From positions 1 through 64,000 of the forward strand of contig NZ_LQPG01000026.1 of assembly GCF_002102265.1 (NCBI RefSeq): 64,000 nt of DNA, given 5' to 3'. The DNA comes from Mycolicibacter longobardus (GTDB taxonomy: Bacteria > Actinomycetota > Actinomycetes > Mycobacteriales > Mycobacteriaceae). Under the pieces are notes generated by a model that saw only the letters and a program-made list of their open reading frames with translations, was not told the DNA's origin and ran no database searches. The position numbers were made by a program, and so were the translations under genes. Positions 27,574 to 36,254 of this stretch are shown piece after piece. The first letter of the stretch is position 1. Every line of letters begins with the position of its first letter.

Positions 27574-29778
27574 CTACGCGGTAGGCGCCGTGTCTAGTGC
27601 CGTGCTGGCGGCGACGGCGACCCAGGTGTTGTTGACCGCGGCTGTCCCGGTGAAGGTGTCCACCCGCTTCGGATCATGCAAGTCGTTCACATTGGCTCCC
27701 GGTAGGGAGTCGGCGTGACGCCAGCCCGTGTTGCGATGCCCCCAGCCGTGGGGCACCGAGACTGTGCCGGGCCGCATGTCGTCGCTAATGTGCAGCGGAA
27801 CGGCGATCTTTCCGATGTCGGAGGTCACCTCCACCATGTCACCTTCGGCCAGTCCGCGGATCTTGGCGTCGTTGGAGTGCATGTGCAGCGTGCACTGGTT
27901 GGAGCCACTGGTCATCGACGGCACATTGTGCAGCCATGAATTGTTACTACGCAGCTGGCGTCGTCCGATGAGCTGGAGGTCATAGGCGCTGGTCGGGCCG
28001 GCGGGCCCGTCGAGCAATGCGGCTGCGGCATCGATGAACTCGTCCGGCGCGAGCTGGACCTTGCGATCGCGGGTGGCGATGACTTCGCGCAGCCGGGGGC
28101 GCAGCGGCCCGAGGTCCAGCCCGCCGACACTGTCTCGCAGGCGTCGCATCGTTATGCCCTTGTGGCCCCTGCGGACCCAGCCGTACGGCCCCGTCGCCAG
28201 GGAGATGGCGGCCATGCGCCGCGGACTGACCGTCCTGAGCAGTGGCTTACGTACCGGTGCGACCATCTTCCGCAGCGGTGTCGGAAGCAACTCCAGCATG
28301 AGCAGGCTCAGGATCTCCCAGTCGTCTTTGGTGCCGGGCGGTGGCTCGAAGGTTCGATGCTGATACCGGATGTTGTTGCGCACACTGAAGACCGTCAGTA
28401 GCAGTCCGACGTCTTCGCGCTCCAACGGTGAGGCCGGCGGCAGGATGTAGTCCGCGTGCCGACTGGTCTCGGTGATGTACATATCAACCGCCACATAAAG
28501 ATCCAGCGAGGCCATGGCCTGGTCCAGACGGCCCTTCTGCGGGATCGATGACACCGGGTTCCCGGCGCAGGTGATCATCGCCTTGATCTGGCCCTCGCCT
28601 GCGGTGAGGATTTCGTCGGCCATGGTGATCGCGGGGAGCTCACCCCGGAATGACTTGTAGTGTCCGGACCGGTCCGTCCACGCGCCGTGGCCGGCCGGAA
28701 TGTACTTGGCCACCCGCGGCACATCCATGACGGGCGTGGAGAACATGGTTCCGCCCGGTCGGTCCAGGTTTCCGGTGACGGCGTTGATGACCATCACCAG
28801 CCAACTCACCAGTGTCCCGGTCTCCTGCTGGCAGATGCCGATACGGCAGTACAGCGCCGCCGACTCCGCCGCTGCATGGTCGCGAGCCAGGGTGTAGATC
28901 ACGTCCGGGTCGACACCGGCGCGCGCGGCGACGGCCTCGGGGCTGGCGCCGGCCACCAAGCGTCGCAGCTGCGGCAGGCCCACCGATTGCTTGGCGATCG
29001 CCGCTGCGTCGCAGAGGTTTTCGTTGATGAGGACATGCAGCATGCCCAGCAGCAGATAGAGGTCGCCTCCGGGACGCACCGCGATATGTGTGTCGGCGAG
29101 TTTCGCCGTTTCGGTGCGTCGCGGGTCGATCACAACGACGGTCCCGCCGCGATCGCGCACTGCTTTGATGCGTCGCTTGGCGCCGGGCATGACCGACAGG
29201 GATCCGTTGGACACGGCCGGATTGGCTCCAAGGATCACCAGGCGCTGCGTCCGGTCGATGTCGGTGATCGGGACGAGGACGTTGGAGCCGAACACCCTCC
29301 AGGCCGCGTACTCGTGCGGCATCTGATCGATGCTCGATGCCGAGAAGAAGTTGGGCGTCATCAGCGCCGCGCGCAGCAGCAGGCCGTAGATAGCTGCCGA
29401 ACTGTGCGCAGCAGGGTTGCCGAGGTACATCCCCACAGCCTGGTTGCCGTGCTCTTTGCGGATCCGGCGCAGCCGGGTCCCGATGTCGGCGAAGGCTTCC
29501 TCCCAGCTCACGGGTTCAAAGTCGTTGCCGACGCGCCGCATCGGTGTACGTAGCCGGTCCGGGTCGTCGTGCAGTCCGCCCATCGCGGTCGCTTTCGGGC
29601 AGATGTATCCGTGCGAGAACACATCGTCAGGGTTGCCCTGGATGCGCGCGACTTTGCCGTCGGCCACTGTGACCTGAATGCCGCAGTGCGCCTCACACAG
29701 GCTGCACTGGGTATGCGTGGTGCTCGTGCCGTCGGCTCTCGCGCCATGGTCCGACAGGTGCAGGTCGACCGTTGTCAT
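27574..29778 (-). CDS. Molybdopterin oxidoreductase (formate dehydrogenase/BisC-like)
   Basis: The product is 734 residues. The N-terminal 4Fe-4S motif CSLCEAHC...ICPKATA is followed by a molybdopterin domain (RLVILGANPAVSNG, VVIDPRRTETAKLADTH) and a C-terminal MopB-binding domain with MHSNDAKIRGLAEGDMVEV and RPGTVSVPHGWGH. No twin-Arg signal is visible, suggesting a cytosolic enzyme. The substrate cannot be told; the molybdenum ligand is not a clear Cys or Sec. GGAG precedes the ATG by 7 nt. It is divergent from the MpaB-like gene with a palindrome between. Confidence 0.85.
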   Translation of the reverse strand: MTTVDLHLSDHGARADGTSTTHTQCSLCEAHCGIQVTVADGKVARIQGNPDDVFSHGYICPKATAMGGLHDDPDRLRTPMRRVGNDFEPVSWEEAFADIGTRLRRIRKEHGNQAVGMYLGNPAAHSSAAIYGLLLRAALMTPNFFSASSIDQMPHEYAAWRVFGSNVLVPITDIDRTQRLVILGANPAVSNGSLSVMPGAKRRIKAVRDRGGTVVVIDPRRTETAKLADTHIAVRPGGDLYLLLGMLHVLINENLCDAAAIAKQSVGLPQLRRLVAGASPEAVAARAGVDPDVIYTLARDHAAAESAALYCRIGICQQETGTLVSWLVMVINAVTGNLDRPGGTMFSTPVMDVPRVAKYIPAGHGAWTDRSGHYKSFRGELPAITMADEILTAGEGQIKAMITCAGNPVSSIPQKGRLDQAMASLDLYVAVDMYITETSRHADYILPPASPLEREDVGLLLTVFSVRNNIRYQHRTFEPPPGTKDDWEILSLLMLELLPTPLRKMVAPVRKPLLRTVSPRRMAAISLATGPYGWVRRGHKGITMRRLRDSVGGLDLGPLRPRLREVIATRDRKVQLAPDEFIDAAAALLDGPAGPTSAYDLQLIGRRQLRSNNSWLHNVPSMTSGSNQCTLHMHSNDAKIRGLAEGDMVEVTSDIGKIAVPLHISDDMRPGTVSVPHGWGHRNTGWRHADSLPGANVNDLHDPKRVDTFTGTAAVNNTWVAVAASTALDTAPTA

Positions 29779-29947
29779 TAGGTGTCTCCATCCTCGGCAG
29801 TCATCGCGCCTTGGCGCGAATCACGATTCCACTTTCTCGCGCCGTTGACCACCCTGTGTGTTGCCGCTTCGGCGATTGCCGTCACTTGGGGGCGGTGACC
29901 AACTCCCCTTGTTGACCCCAGCCCAGAGCCCTCCTACACTCTCAATA

Positions 29948-29967
29948 CTGATAACGCATGTTGTCAG
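29948..29967. promoter_or_regulatory. Operator-like palindrome upstream of the MpaB-like gene
   Basis: CTGATAAC-GCAT-GTTGTCAG is an inverted repeat with 7 of 8 arm bases matching, of a size typical for TetR-type repressors. It lies in the 221-bp divergent region, 33 bp upstream of the GTG at 30000. It covers a possible earlier ATG (29958), which supports the later start. Confidence 0.55.
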
Positions 29968-29999
29968 AAGTGGTCAACGATGACTGGGAGTGCGCGCTC

Positions 30000-31007
30000 G
30001 TGACTCAAGAGATGTCGGAAACCTGCCCCGCGGCCGGCGATACGCCGATGGCTTCGGGCTGTCCCGTGAGCACAGGCGGCTATGACGCACCCCCGATCCC
30101 TCTCGGTCCCGACTCGCTGACCTGGAAATACTTCGGTCAGTGGACTGGCCTATTCCAGGGGACCTGGGCGGGCTCGATGCAGAACATGCACCCGCAACTG
30201 GGTGCTGCGGTCAAAGACCATTCGATCTTCTTCATGGAGCGCATCCCGCGACTCATGCGGTCGATCTATCCGATCGGCGGCGTGGTGTTCGACGGCTACC
30301 GTGCCCCGCAGACCGGCGCTGAAGTCCGCGATTACCACATCGGAATCAAGGGCGTTGACGAACAGGGTCGCCGGTACAGCGCGTTGAACCCCGACGTCTT
30401 CTACTGGGCGCACGCGACGTTCTTCAAGTCGACCCTGCTGGCCGCCGAGAAGTTCGGCGGCGGACTGACCGAGGCCGACAAGCGGCAGCTCTTCGATGAG
30501 CACGTCCAGTGGTATCGCATGTACGGCATGAGCATGCGCCCGGTGCCCAAGACTTGGGAAGAGTTCGAAGCGTACTGGGATCACATGTGCCGCAACGTTC
30601 TGGAGAACAACTGGGCGGCCCGTGAGGTCATGGACCTGTCGACCATGCCCAAGCACCCGTCATTGCAGTGGATTCCGGATTGGCTGTGGGCGCAGAACCT
30701 CAAGGTCATGCAGCACTTCCTGACCTTCATGACGGTGGCCCTCTATGACCCTCCGGTGCGGGAACTCATGGGCTATACCTGGTCCCCGCGCCAGGAGCGC
30801 GTGCACGGGTATCTGTGCAAGGCGATCACCTTCGTATCGAAGTACGGCCCCAAACGTGCATTGATGCATCCGCGCAAGCGTTCGGCGTTGGATCGTGCGT
30901 CAGGCCGTCTTCCGGTGGATGCGCCGCTGGTGCAGACCCCGGCGCGCAACCTGCCGCCGGTTGAGTACCGCAACGACCCGCACTTCTACTGCCCGAAAGT
31001 CGACTGA
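30000..31007 (+). CDS. MpaB-like (DUF2236) oxygenase family protein
   Basis: The product is about 335 residues. After a Cys/Pro-containing lead it shows the family's histidine-containing segments: RDYHIGIKGVDE, FYWAHATFFKSTL and HVQWYRMYGMSMRPVP, as in bacterial latex-clearing/MpaB-type heme oxygenases. The C-terminal part is helical. It probably uses heme; substrate unknown. The GTG at 30000 has GGGAG 8 nt upstream; ATG 30012 is possible. Mycobacteria carry many paralogues. It is divergent from a molybdopterin oxidoreductase. Confidence 0.8.
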   Translation: MTQEMSETCPAAGDTPMASGCPVSTGGYDAPPIPLGPDSLTWKYFGQWTGLFQGTWAGSMQNMHPQLGAAVKDHSIFFMERIPRLMRSIYPIGGVVFDGYRAPQTGAEVRDYHIGIKGVDEQGRRYSALNPDVFYWAHATFFKSTLLAAEKFGGGLTEADKRQLFDEHVQWYRMYGMSMRPVPKTWEEFEAYWDHMCRNVLENNWAAREVMDLSTMPKHPSLQWIPDWLWAQNLKVMQHFLTFMTVALYDPPVRELMGYTWSPRQERVHGYLCKAITFVSKYGPKRALMHPRKRSALDRASGRLPVDAPLVQTPARNLPPVEYRNDPHFYCPKVD

Positions 31008-31075
31008 GCCGAGACGTCAGCGACAACCGCGTCGCCAGGCCCTGCGCCGAGCATCCCTTCGCGCTCTCCGCGCGC

Positions 31076-31558
31076 TTACACCACGAAGTAAAACGGGTCC
31101 CAGTAGCCCATTTCGGCGACGGCCATGACACCGAGCACTCGAGTCCGGGTCGTCCCCGAGCAGTGCTCATCGACGGTCATGTCGAACCTGTAGGTCGAGT
31201 TCTCGGTGCGCAGTCCAGGAACCGGTCGGCGACCCTGCTCGCCGCGATCCTGCACGGACAGCAGGCGGTAGGAGCAGCCCGGAGCGGGCATCGCGGCCTC
31301 GACCGTGCCTCTCTGCGCGTCCAACAATTGGCCGTTGGAGCGGAGGACGGGAACCTGGTTCACATCATGGGTGTTCAACCCGGTTACCAGCTGCTCGGCC
31401 CATTCCCGCTGCTTCTCGGGGCCGTAGTCGCCCATGGACAGCCCATCGGTGTCCGATGCCGCCAGGTGAAACCAGGCCGCAACGGCTGCCGCGGCGGCAG
31501 CGACCGCCGCCGCCGAGATCGTCAACGCCCGACGGTGTGCACGGAGCGGACTCGCCAT
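31076..31558 (-). CDS. Membrane-anchored exported protein, end of amidase cluster
   Basis: The product is 160 residues. A basic N-terminus (MASPLRAHRRALT) and one hydrophobic helix (ISAAAVAAAAAAVAAWFHLA) anchor an extracytoplasmic domain with two Cys (PAPGCSYRLL, VDEHCSGTTR) and NTF2-like features (EQLVTGLNTHDVNQVPVL). The ATG at 31558 has AGGAGA 8 nt upstream and lies 4 bp after the amidase stop, so it is co-translated with it. A role as partner or immunity protein of the amidase is only a guess from position. Confidence 0.7.
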   Translation of the reverse strand: MASPLRAHRRALTISAAAVAAAAAAVAAWFHLAASDTDGLSMGDYGPEKQREWAEQLVTGLNTHDVNQVPVLRSNGQLLDAQRGTVEAAMPAPGCSYRLLSVQDRGEQGRRPVPGLRTENSTYRFDMTVDEHCSGTTRTRVLGVMAVAEMGYWDPFYFVV

Positions 31559-31562
31559 TGGC

Positions 31563-32774
31563 TCAATCTCCTGGGTAGTTGAGGCGAACGAACTCGACTT
31601 GAGCGGGGGCACGTGTGTACTCCGCCGAGTCGGGCATCCAATCACCGTGTGTCTTGATGCCGCCAGAATGCTGGTTGATCACATCCGTGGGCACTCCATT
31701 GATCATGGCCTGCCCCACGTATACGGCCGCGTGGTTGATCTGGCCGTCAGCGTCCTTGTAGTAGATCAGATCGCCCGGGAGGAGACCCGCACGCGACGGG
31801 GCCAGCGGATCGAGCCCATCTCTGCTTGGCGTCGGCACCACTCCGACAATTTCGCCCCACTCAGAATGCTGGGTCACGAAGTTGTGGTGTTCTTTCGCCA
31901 GTGTCCACGTCTTGGAAGACGTGTTGCCCGGGAATACCCCGCCGTCATTCTGGTAGTACCAGTCGTCACTGTCGCCGCGACGCCAGTCGTCGATACCGTT
32001 GCCGACGTCCTCGAAACCACCTGCGCGCATCACCTGTGACACGAAGTTGGTGCAGTCCAGATCGCCTCCGCCAAGGGACTCGTAGTCAGGGTTGAAGCCT
32101 TCAGCCCACTCCTCGGCGTAGTCCACCGCGGCCTGCCGACTCGTCGACAAGGGACCGCCCGGAAGGAGTGGCGGCGGTTCCTCGTTGTTCACCAGCACCA
32201 CCCGGGGCTGCTCTCCGTTGGCACCAGTGCCGCCGTCGGCGCTCTCATCGGGGAAGCCGAACTCGTGGAGTCCGGCGGTGGCGGTGGTGAGGTTGCGGGA
32301 GATCTCGTTTTCGTTGTTGATCAGGTTGCTGACCCGCGACGTGATGAATTCGCCGTGGCGTTGCGCGGCTTGCTGGCGCTCCTGCTGCTCCGCAGCGGAG
32401 GTGTAGTGGGTGTAGGTGTCGGTGACCGAGTAGTCCTCGCCGACCCGGAAGTCTTCGCGCTCGGCGTCGTCGACGGCGTCAAGTACCAGTCGTTTGTTGG
32501 CCTGCTGGGCTTCCGCGCCGCGGGTGGCGATTCCGGCGGCGTGGCGCAGCATGTCGGCGGGGCCGCGGACTTTCACCACATCGGCGGCGGCGCGCTGCTG
32601 GAACGTTTCGGCGCCGGCACCGGTCCACCGGGTGCCGCTGGGGCGCGCCGACGCATCACGGATTTCGGTGAAGCCCGCCTCCCAGACGTGGGCGAGGTCG
32701 GTCCACGCCGTGGCGTTGGTCGTGAGGTAATCCCAGTTAGCGCCCTCGATCTGGGCCAGGGTCGGCACCGACAT
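31563..32774 (-). CDS. Putative type VII-exported amidase (WXG-like helical head, amidase_6-type domain)
   Basis: The product is 403 residues. Residues 1-170 are helical with a WXG100-like hairpin (AHVWEAGFTEIRD...TRWTGAGAETFQQRA). A Pro-rich linker follows (about 205-225). The C-terminal domain has the motifs of CHAP/amidase_6-type peptidoglycan amidases: nucleophile in DCTNFVSQVMRAGG, then LPGDLIYYKDADGQINHAAVYVG with the catalytic His. There is no Sec signal, so type VII export is inferred. It begins 5 bp after an EspC-like gene, echoing Rv0025-Rv0026-like pairs. Confidence 0.72.
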   Translation of the reverse strand: MSVPTLAQIEGANWDYLTTNATAWTDLAHVWEAGFTEIRDASARPSGTRWTGAGAETFQQRAAADVVKVRGPADMLRHAAGIATRGAEAQQANKRLVLDAVDDAEREDFRVGEDYSVTDTYTHYTSAAEQQERQQAAQRHGEFITSRVSNLINNENEISRNLTTATAGLHEFGFPDESADGGTGANGEQPRVVLVNNEEPPPLLPGGPLSTSRQAAVDYAEEWAEGFNPDYESLGGGDLDCTNFVSQVMRAGGFEDVGNGIDDWRRGDSDDWYYQNDGGVFPGNTSSKTWTLAKEHHNFVTQHSEWGEIVGVVPTPSRDGLDPLAPSRAGLLPGDLIYYKDADGQINHAAVYVGQAMINGVPTDVINQHSGGIKTHGDWMPDSAEYTRAPAQVEFVRLNYPGD

Positions 32775-32779
32775 CGGGG

Positions 32780-33130
32780 CTACCTCGGGATCCCGAGCCC
32801 ACCGGCACCGCCGTCCGTACTGGAGCGGGCGACCAGTGGGGTGAAGCTCGGGCGGACCGCGGCCAGGGCGGCCGCGCCGTCGTGGTCCATTGCTTCGTAC
32901 TCCCGCGCCGCCGTGGTGAGCTTGCTTGCGCTGGCCGTCATCCGCCCGCGAATAGCCGCCGCTGCCTTGGTCCCACTGGCGTTGACGGTGCTCACCGCCG
33001 CGCCACTGGCCTGCCACTCCGACGCCGTCACCGGCGACAACGTCGGCGACACCTGAACTGCCAGGGCGTGGCAGCGTTGCGCCAACTCGCGCAGGCCGGC
33101 TGGAGTGACCTGCAGGACGGGAGAGGTCAT
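32780..33130 (-). CDS. EspC/DUF2580-like small helical protein
   Basis: The product is 116 residues with the pattern of type VII-associated small proteins: MTSPVLQVTPAGLRELAQRC, then VTASEWQASGAAVSTVNASG with a W-centred turn between two helices, and a Gly-rich C-terminus. Probably a secretion partner of the amidase encoded 5 bp downstream. Its first 30 codons and 43 bp of upstream DNA are duplicated at 33709-33841. Confidence 0.75.
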   Translation of the reverse strand: MTSPVLQVTPAGLRELAQRCHALAVQVSPTLSPVTASEWQASGAAVSTVNASGTKAAAAIRGRMTASASKLTTAAREYEAMDHDGAAALAAVRPSFTPLVARSSTDGGAGGLGIPR

Positions 33131-33173
33131 GGGGGAAGCGTATTAGAGGATCGCGGCGGCCGAAATTCACCTT
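33041..33173. repeat. 133-bp direct repeat, copy 1
   Basis: It covers codons 1-30 of the EspC-like gene (32780-33130) and its upstream region. It matches 33709-33841 in the same orientation with four differences. Confidence 0.9.
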
Positions 33174-33231
33174 CGGCGAACGCGTGCGGTCGCAGCGGGG
33201 CCCGGCCAACGTGAAGCGCCTGGTTGCGCCT

Positions 33232-33798
33232 TCAATGCCCCAGGGCGCTGATCACGATAACCGGCGCTTGCTCTGCAAGAAACACCGTCGAGCTGATACT
33301 CGTGGAGGAAAATGCCTCGTCGAGTGCGCCGCTGGCGAGGTAACTGCCAGCGGGTAATACCCCTGCCAGCGTTCCCGAGACATCGGGATGCACCGTGGTC
33401 GGCGCAGGCCGGTAGCGCGCCTTCAGATCCGCAATAGTCGCGGGGGCCAATTCGACGATGCAGTCAAGCCAGTAGGTGGAAGGTCCAGGCACCCGGGGGT
33501 CACCCATATCCCCACTTACCCACGACGTCGTGACGGGCGAGCCCAACCTCGGAAATCGTTTCGTCAACCGCTCAGAGTCATGCCTTAAGGGGTTGGGGGC
33601 GTTCTTGGTTGCGATAGTGCCCAATGCGGCCTCCCCGCCGTGCGAGTCATGGGTGTGCGGCGTGCATGACGCCATGCTCAGCGACGCCAGCAGCAGGGCC
33701 GCGGCCGCCGTCGGCGACACCTGAACTGCCAGGGCGTGGCAGCGTTGCGCCAACTCGCGCAGGCCGGCCCGAGTGACCTGCAGGACGGGAGAGGTCAT
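33232..33798 (-). CDS. Chimeric lipoprotein: EspC-like head fused to lipobox protein
   Basis: The product is 188 residues. Residues 1-30 are nearly identical to the start of the EspC-like protein 32780-33130 (one change, Pro10 to Arg). Residue 31 on reads AAAALLLASLSMASC, a lipoprotein signal core with the lipidation Cys45, then a His-rich segment (CTPHTHDSHGG) and an exported domain. The original start and basic n-region of the lipoprotein were apparently replaced by the duplicated 133-bp segment. Export with a 30-residue extra head is uncertain. The domain (SWVSGDMGDPRV, STYWLDCIVEL) is not recognised. Confidence 0.7.
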   Translation of the reverse strand: MTSPVLQVTRAGLRELAQRCHALAVQVSPTAAAALLLASLSMASCTPHTHDSHGGEAALGTIATKNAPNPLRHDSERLTKRFPRLGSPVTTSWVSGDMGDPRVPGPSTYWLDCIVELAPATIADLKARYRPAPTTVHPDVSGTLAGVLPAGSYLASGALDEAFSSTSISSTVFLAEQAPVIVISALGH

Positions 33799-33841
33799 GG
33801 GGGAAGCGTATTCGAGGATTGCGGCGGCCGAAATTCACCTT
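33709..33841. repeat. 133-bp direct repeat, copy 2
   Basis: It supplies the promoter-proximal region and first 30 codons of the chimeric lipoprotein gene. About 97% identical to 33041-33173, so the duplication is recent. Confidence 0.9.
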
Positions 33842-33865
33842 TGAAGCTGCCGGTAAGGTTCGACT

Positions 33866-36232
33866 GTGGCGGCGGTGAGCAACACGGTGCTGCTGACCGA
33901 GGAGTTCCAGCGAGCACTGGGGTTACTGGCGGCAGGCCGGAACCTGTTCCTGACGGGCAAGGCCGGTACCGGCAAGTCCACGCTCATCCGGCATTTCATG
34001 GCGAACACCGACCGCAACGTCGTGGTCGTTGCTCCGACGGGGATCGCTGCCCTCAACGTCGACGGCCACACCATCCACCGGCTGTTCGGTTTCCTCCCCA
34101 CCACAACGCTGTCCGACGTCGCCGGCGGCGATCATCGGCCCGGACGTTTTACCAAGACGCTCGGCAAGCTGCAGACACTGATCATCGACGAGGCGTCGAT
34201 GGTGCGTGCGGACGTGTTCGACATGATCGCGGCGGCATTGCAGCGGTTCGGGCCGGAGCCAGGAAGTCCGTTCGGGGGTGTGCAGGTCGTGTTGGTAGGC
34301 GATCTATACCAGTTGCCTCCAGTGGTCACCGAGGTTGAGCAGCAATATTTTTCGACGACCTACGACACGCCGTACTTCTTTTCGGCGAATGCCTTCAGCC
34401 GCGAGGACTTCCCGAGCGTCTCGTTGACGACGGTATTCCGTCAGCTCGGCGATGACCGGATGACCGCGATACTCAACGAGATTCGTGAAGGGGTGTTGCT
34501 CGGCCATGCAAAGCAGCACCTGGATGCCCGGGTGGATGCCGACTTTGTACCTCCAGACGGCGAGTTCTGGCTGACGCTGGCGCCGACCAACCGGCTGGTC
34601 ACCGCCCGCAACAGGCAACAGCTGGAACGGTTGCCCGGCGAGGAAATGGTGCACCGGGCAACAGAATCCGGCGATCTGTCGTTGTTCGACAAACCCATCG
34701 AAGGCGAATTGCGGTTCAAGGTCGGCGCCCAGGTGATGATGCTCAACAACGACCAGGCGGAGCGCTGGGTCAACGGCTCGATCGGACGCGTGGTGGGTGT
34801 GGGCTACAACCGTGACGGAGCGGTTGTCGAGGTCGAATTCCCCGACGGTGACACCGCCGAGGTAGCCCCGTTCACCTGGGAGGCCACCCGCCCGGTGGTC
34901 GACGGTGGAACCCTGCGCCGGGAGGTGGTAGGCACCTTCACCCAGCTGCCGTTCAAGCTGGCCTGGGCGATCACGATTCACAAGAGTCAGGGCCAGACCC
35001 TGGACCGGCTGGTGGTGGATCTTTCCGGCGGGATGTTCTCCACGGGCCAGCTGTACGTGGCACTGAGTCGCTGCACATCGTTGGCCGGCCTGGTGTTGAA
35101 ACGCCCGGTGCTGCCAAGGGATCTGAAGGTGGACCGCCGGATCTCCCGGTTCTTGCGTGCCTCGGCCAACACCGACCGGTCGCGCCGCTTCTGTGCGATC
35201 GGTCTGCTCACAGTGGGCGATGAGGGCCGGATGTCCCGGCCGCGACCGGTGGAATTGGCAGTGGCGTTCGACGACCGCACGGCGGTGTCGACGCTGATCA
35301 ATCCGCAGCGGGACCTCGCAGACGCCCGACAGGCTTACCGGATCGGGGTAGCGGACGTGCTGTTGGCGCCGACGCTGCGGGAGGCCTGGGCGGTGATCGC
35401 GCCGATGCTGGCCGGGTGCACACCGGTGGGGGCGAAGATCGATGAGACGCTGGGGCTGATCGACTTCGAACTCAAACGGCTCGGGCAGGTCATTCCCATG
35501 CCGCTGGGTATCGAGTTGTCCGGCACAAATATCGCCGGGCACACCGCATTGCAGCGGGCCAGATCCGCACTGGACAACCTCGGTGGCGTCGACCTTGCCG
35601 CCGGCTCATCCCCGTTTGACGAACCCGACGAGACTGACGCGCTGTCGGGAATCCTGGTCAGCCGCGATCACGACATCGCCACCCCGACCGCAGAGCACCT
35701 TCCGGCACTATCGGCGTTGCTGCGGATCAGCCGCGCCCTCGGATCAATCCTGCTGGGTACCGCTGCGGCCGGTGAAACGTCGCTGGCGGGCGAGACCAGT
35801 TGGGAGCACGCGGCCCGCCGGTCAGCAGCCGACCAGCTGTTGTTGGCGGCATCCCGGACCCGGCTACCCGACAAGGTACTGGGGCGGCTACGAGAGGCGT
35901 TGGAGGCGCTGGGCGCAGGTGAACTGGCCCACGGGCTGGCTCAGTCGCCATCGATGGACAGCAACATCGACGAGGTTCTAGTCGCCGGTGCCCGGATCTG
36001 CTTCACCGGAACCGCGGTTGACGGGCAAGGCCGCGTGGTAGATCGCGACGAGATGGAGCGGCTGGCCGCCTCGGCCGGGTTGGTGCCGGTGCGCACGGTG
36101 ACCAAGACCCGCTGCGAGGTCCTGGTCATCGCCGAAGCGGGCACGCAGTCCGGGAAGGCCCGCAAGGCCCAGGAGTACGGGAAGCCGGTGTTGACCGTGG
36201 ACGAGTTCTTCCGTTGGACGGCGGGCCGGTGA
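33866..36232 (+). CDS. PIF1/RecD-like helicase with degenerate exonuclease-like region and BRCT domain
   Basis: The product is 788 residues. The helicase part (1-440) has Walker A GKAGTGKST (31-39), the APTGIAALN motif, Walker B IIDEAS (about 106-111), GDLYQLPPV and the C-terminal AITIHKSQGQTLD plus YVALSRC motifs. Residues about 460-560 look like a decayed DnaQ-type fold (VELAVAFDD, LINPQRDLADARQAYRIG, LAPTLREAWAVIAPML, then AKIDETLGLIDFELKRLG) lacking the catalytic DxE and HN residues. Residues about 705-788 form a BRCT domain (ARICFTGTAVDGQGR...GKPVLTVDEFFRW). A GTG start with AAGG 7 nt upstream. Likely DNA repair or replication restart; exact role unknown. Confidence 0.85.
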   Translation: MAAVSNTVLLTEEFQRALGLLAAGRNLFLTGKAGTGKSTLIRHFMANTDRNVVVVAPTGIAALNVDGHTIHRLFGFLPTTTLSDVAGGDHRPGRFTKTLGKLQTLIIDEASMVRADVFDMIAAALQRFGPEPGSPFGGVQVVLVGDLYQLPPVVTEVEQQYFSTTYDTPYFFSANAFSREDFPSVSLTTVFRQLGDDRMTAILNEIREGVLLGHAKQHLDARVDADFVPPDGEFWLTLAPTNRLVTARNRQQLERLPGEEMVHRATESGDLSLFDKPIEGELRFKVGAQVMMLNNDQAERWVNGSIGRVVGVGYNRDGAVVEVEFPDGDTAEVAPFTWEATRPVVDGGTLRREVVGTFTQLPFKLAWAITIHKSQGQTLDRLVVDLSGGMFSTGQLYVALSRCTSLAGLVLKRPVLPRDLKVDRRISRFLRASANTDRSRRFCAIGLLTVGDEGRMSRPRPVELAVAFDDRTAVSTLINPQRDLADARQAYRIGVADVLLAPTLREAWAVIAPMLAGCTPVGAKIDETLGLIDFELKRLGQVIPMPLGIELSGTNIAGHTALQRARSALDNLGGVDLAAGSSPFDEPDETDALSGILVSRDHDIATPTAEHLPALSALLRISRALGSILLGTAAAGETSLAGETSWEHAARRSAADQLLLAASRTRLPDKVLGRLREALEALGAGELAHGLAQSPSMDSNIDEVLVAGARICFTGTAVDGQGRVVDRDEMERLAASAGLVPVRTVTKTRCEVLVIAEAGTQSGKARKAQEYGKPVLTVDEFFRWTAGR

Positions 36233-36254
36233 TCTTGGGTTATTTCCCAGTGCT

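Noticed and set aside
30000..31007. Start of the MpaB-like gene at ATG 29958
   Set aside because: That ATG lies inside the palindrome 29948-29967 and has no RBS; GTG 30000 has GGGAG at good spacing.
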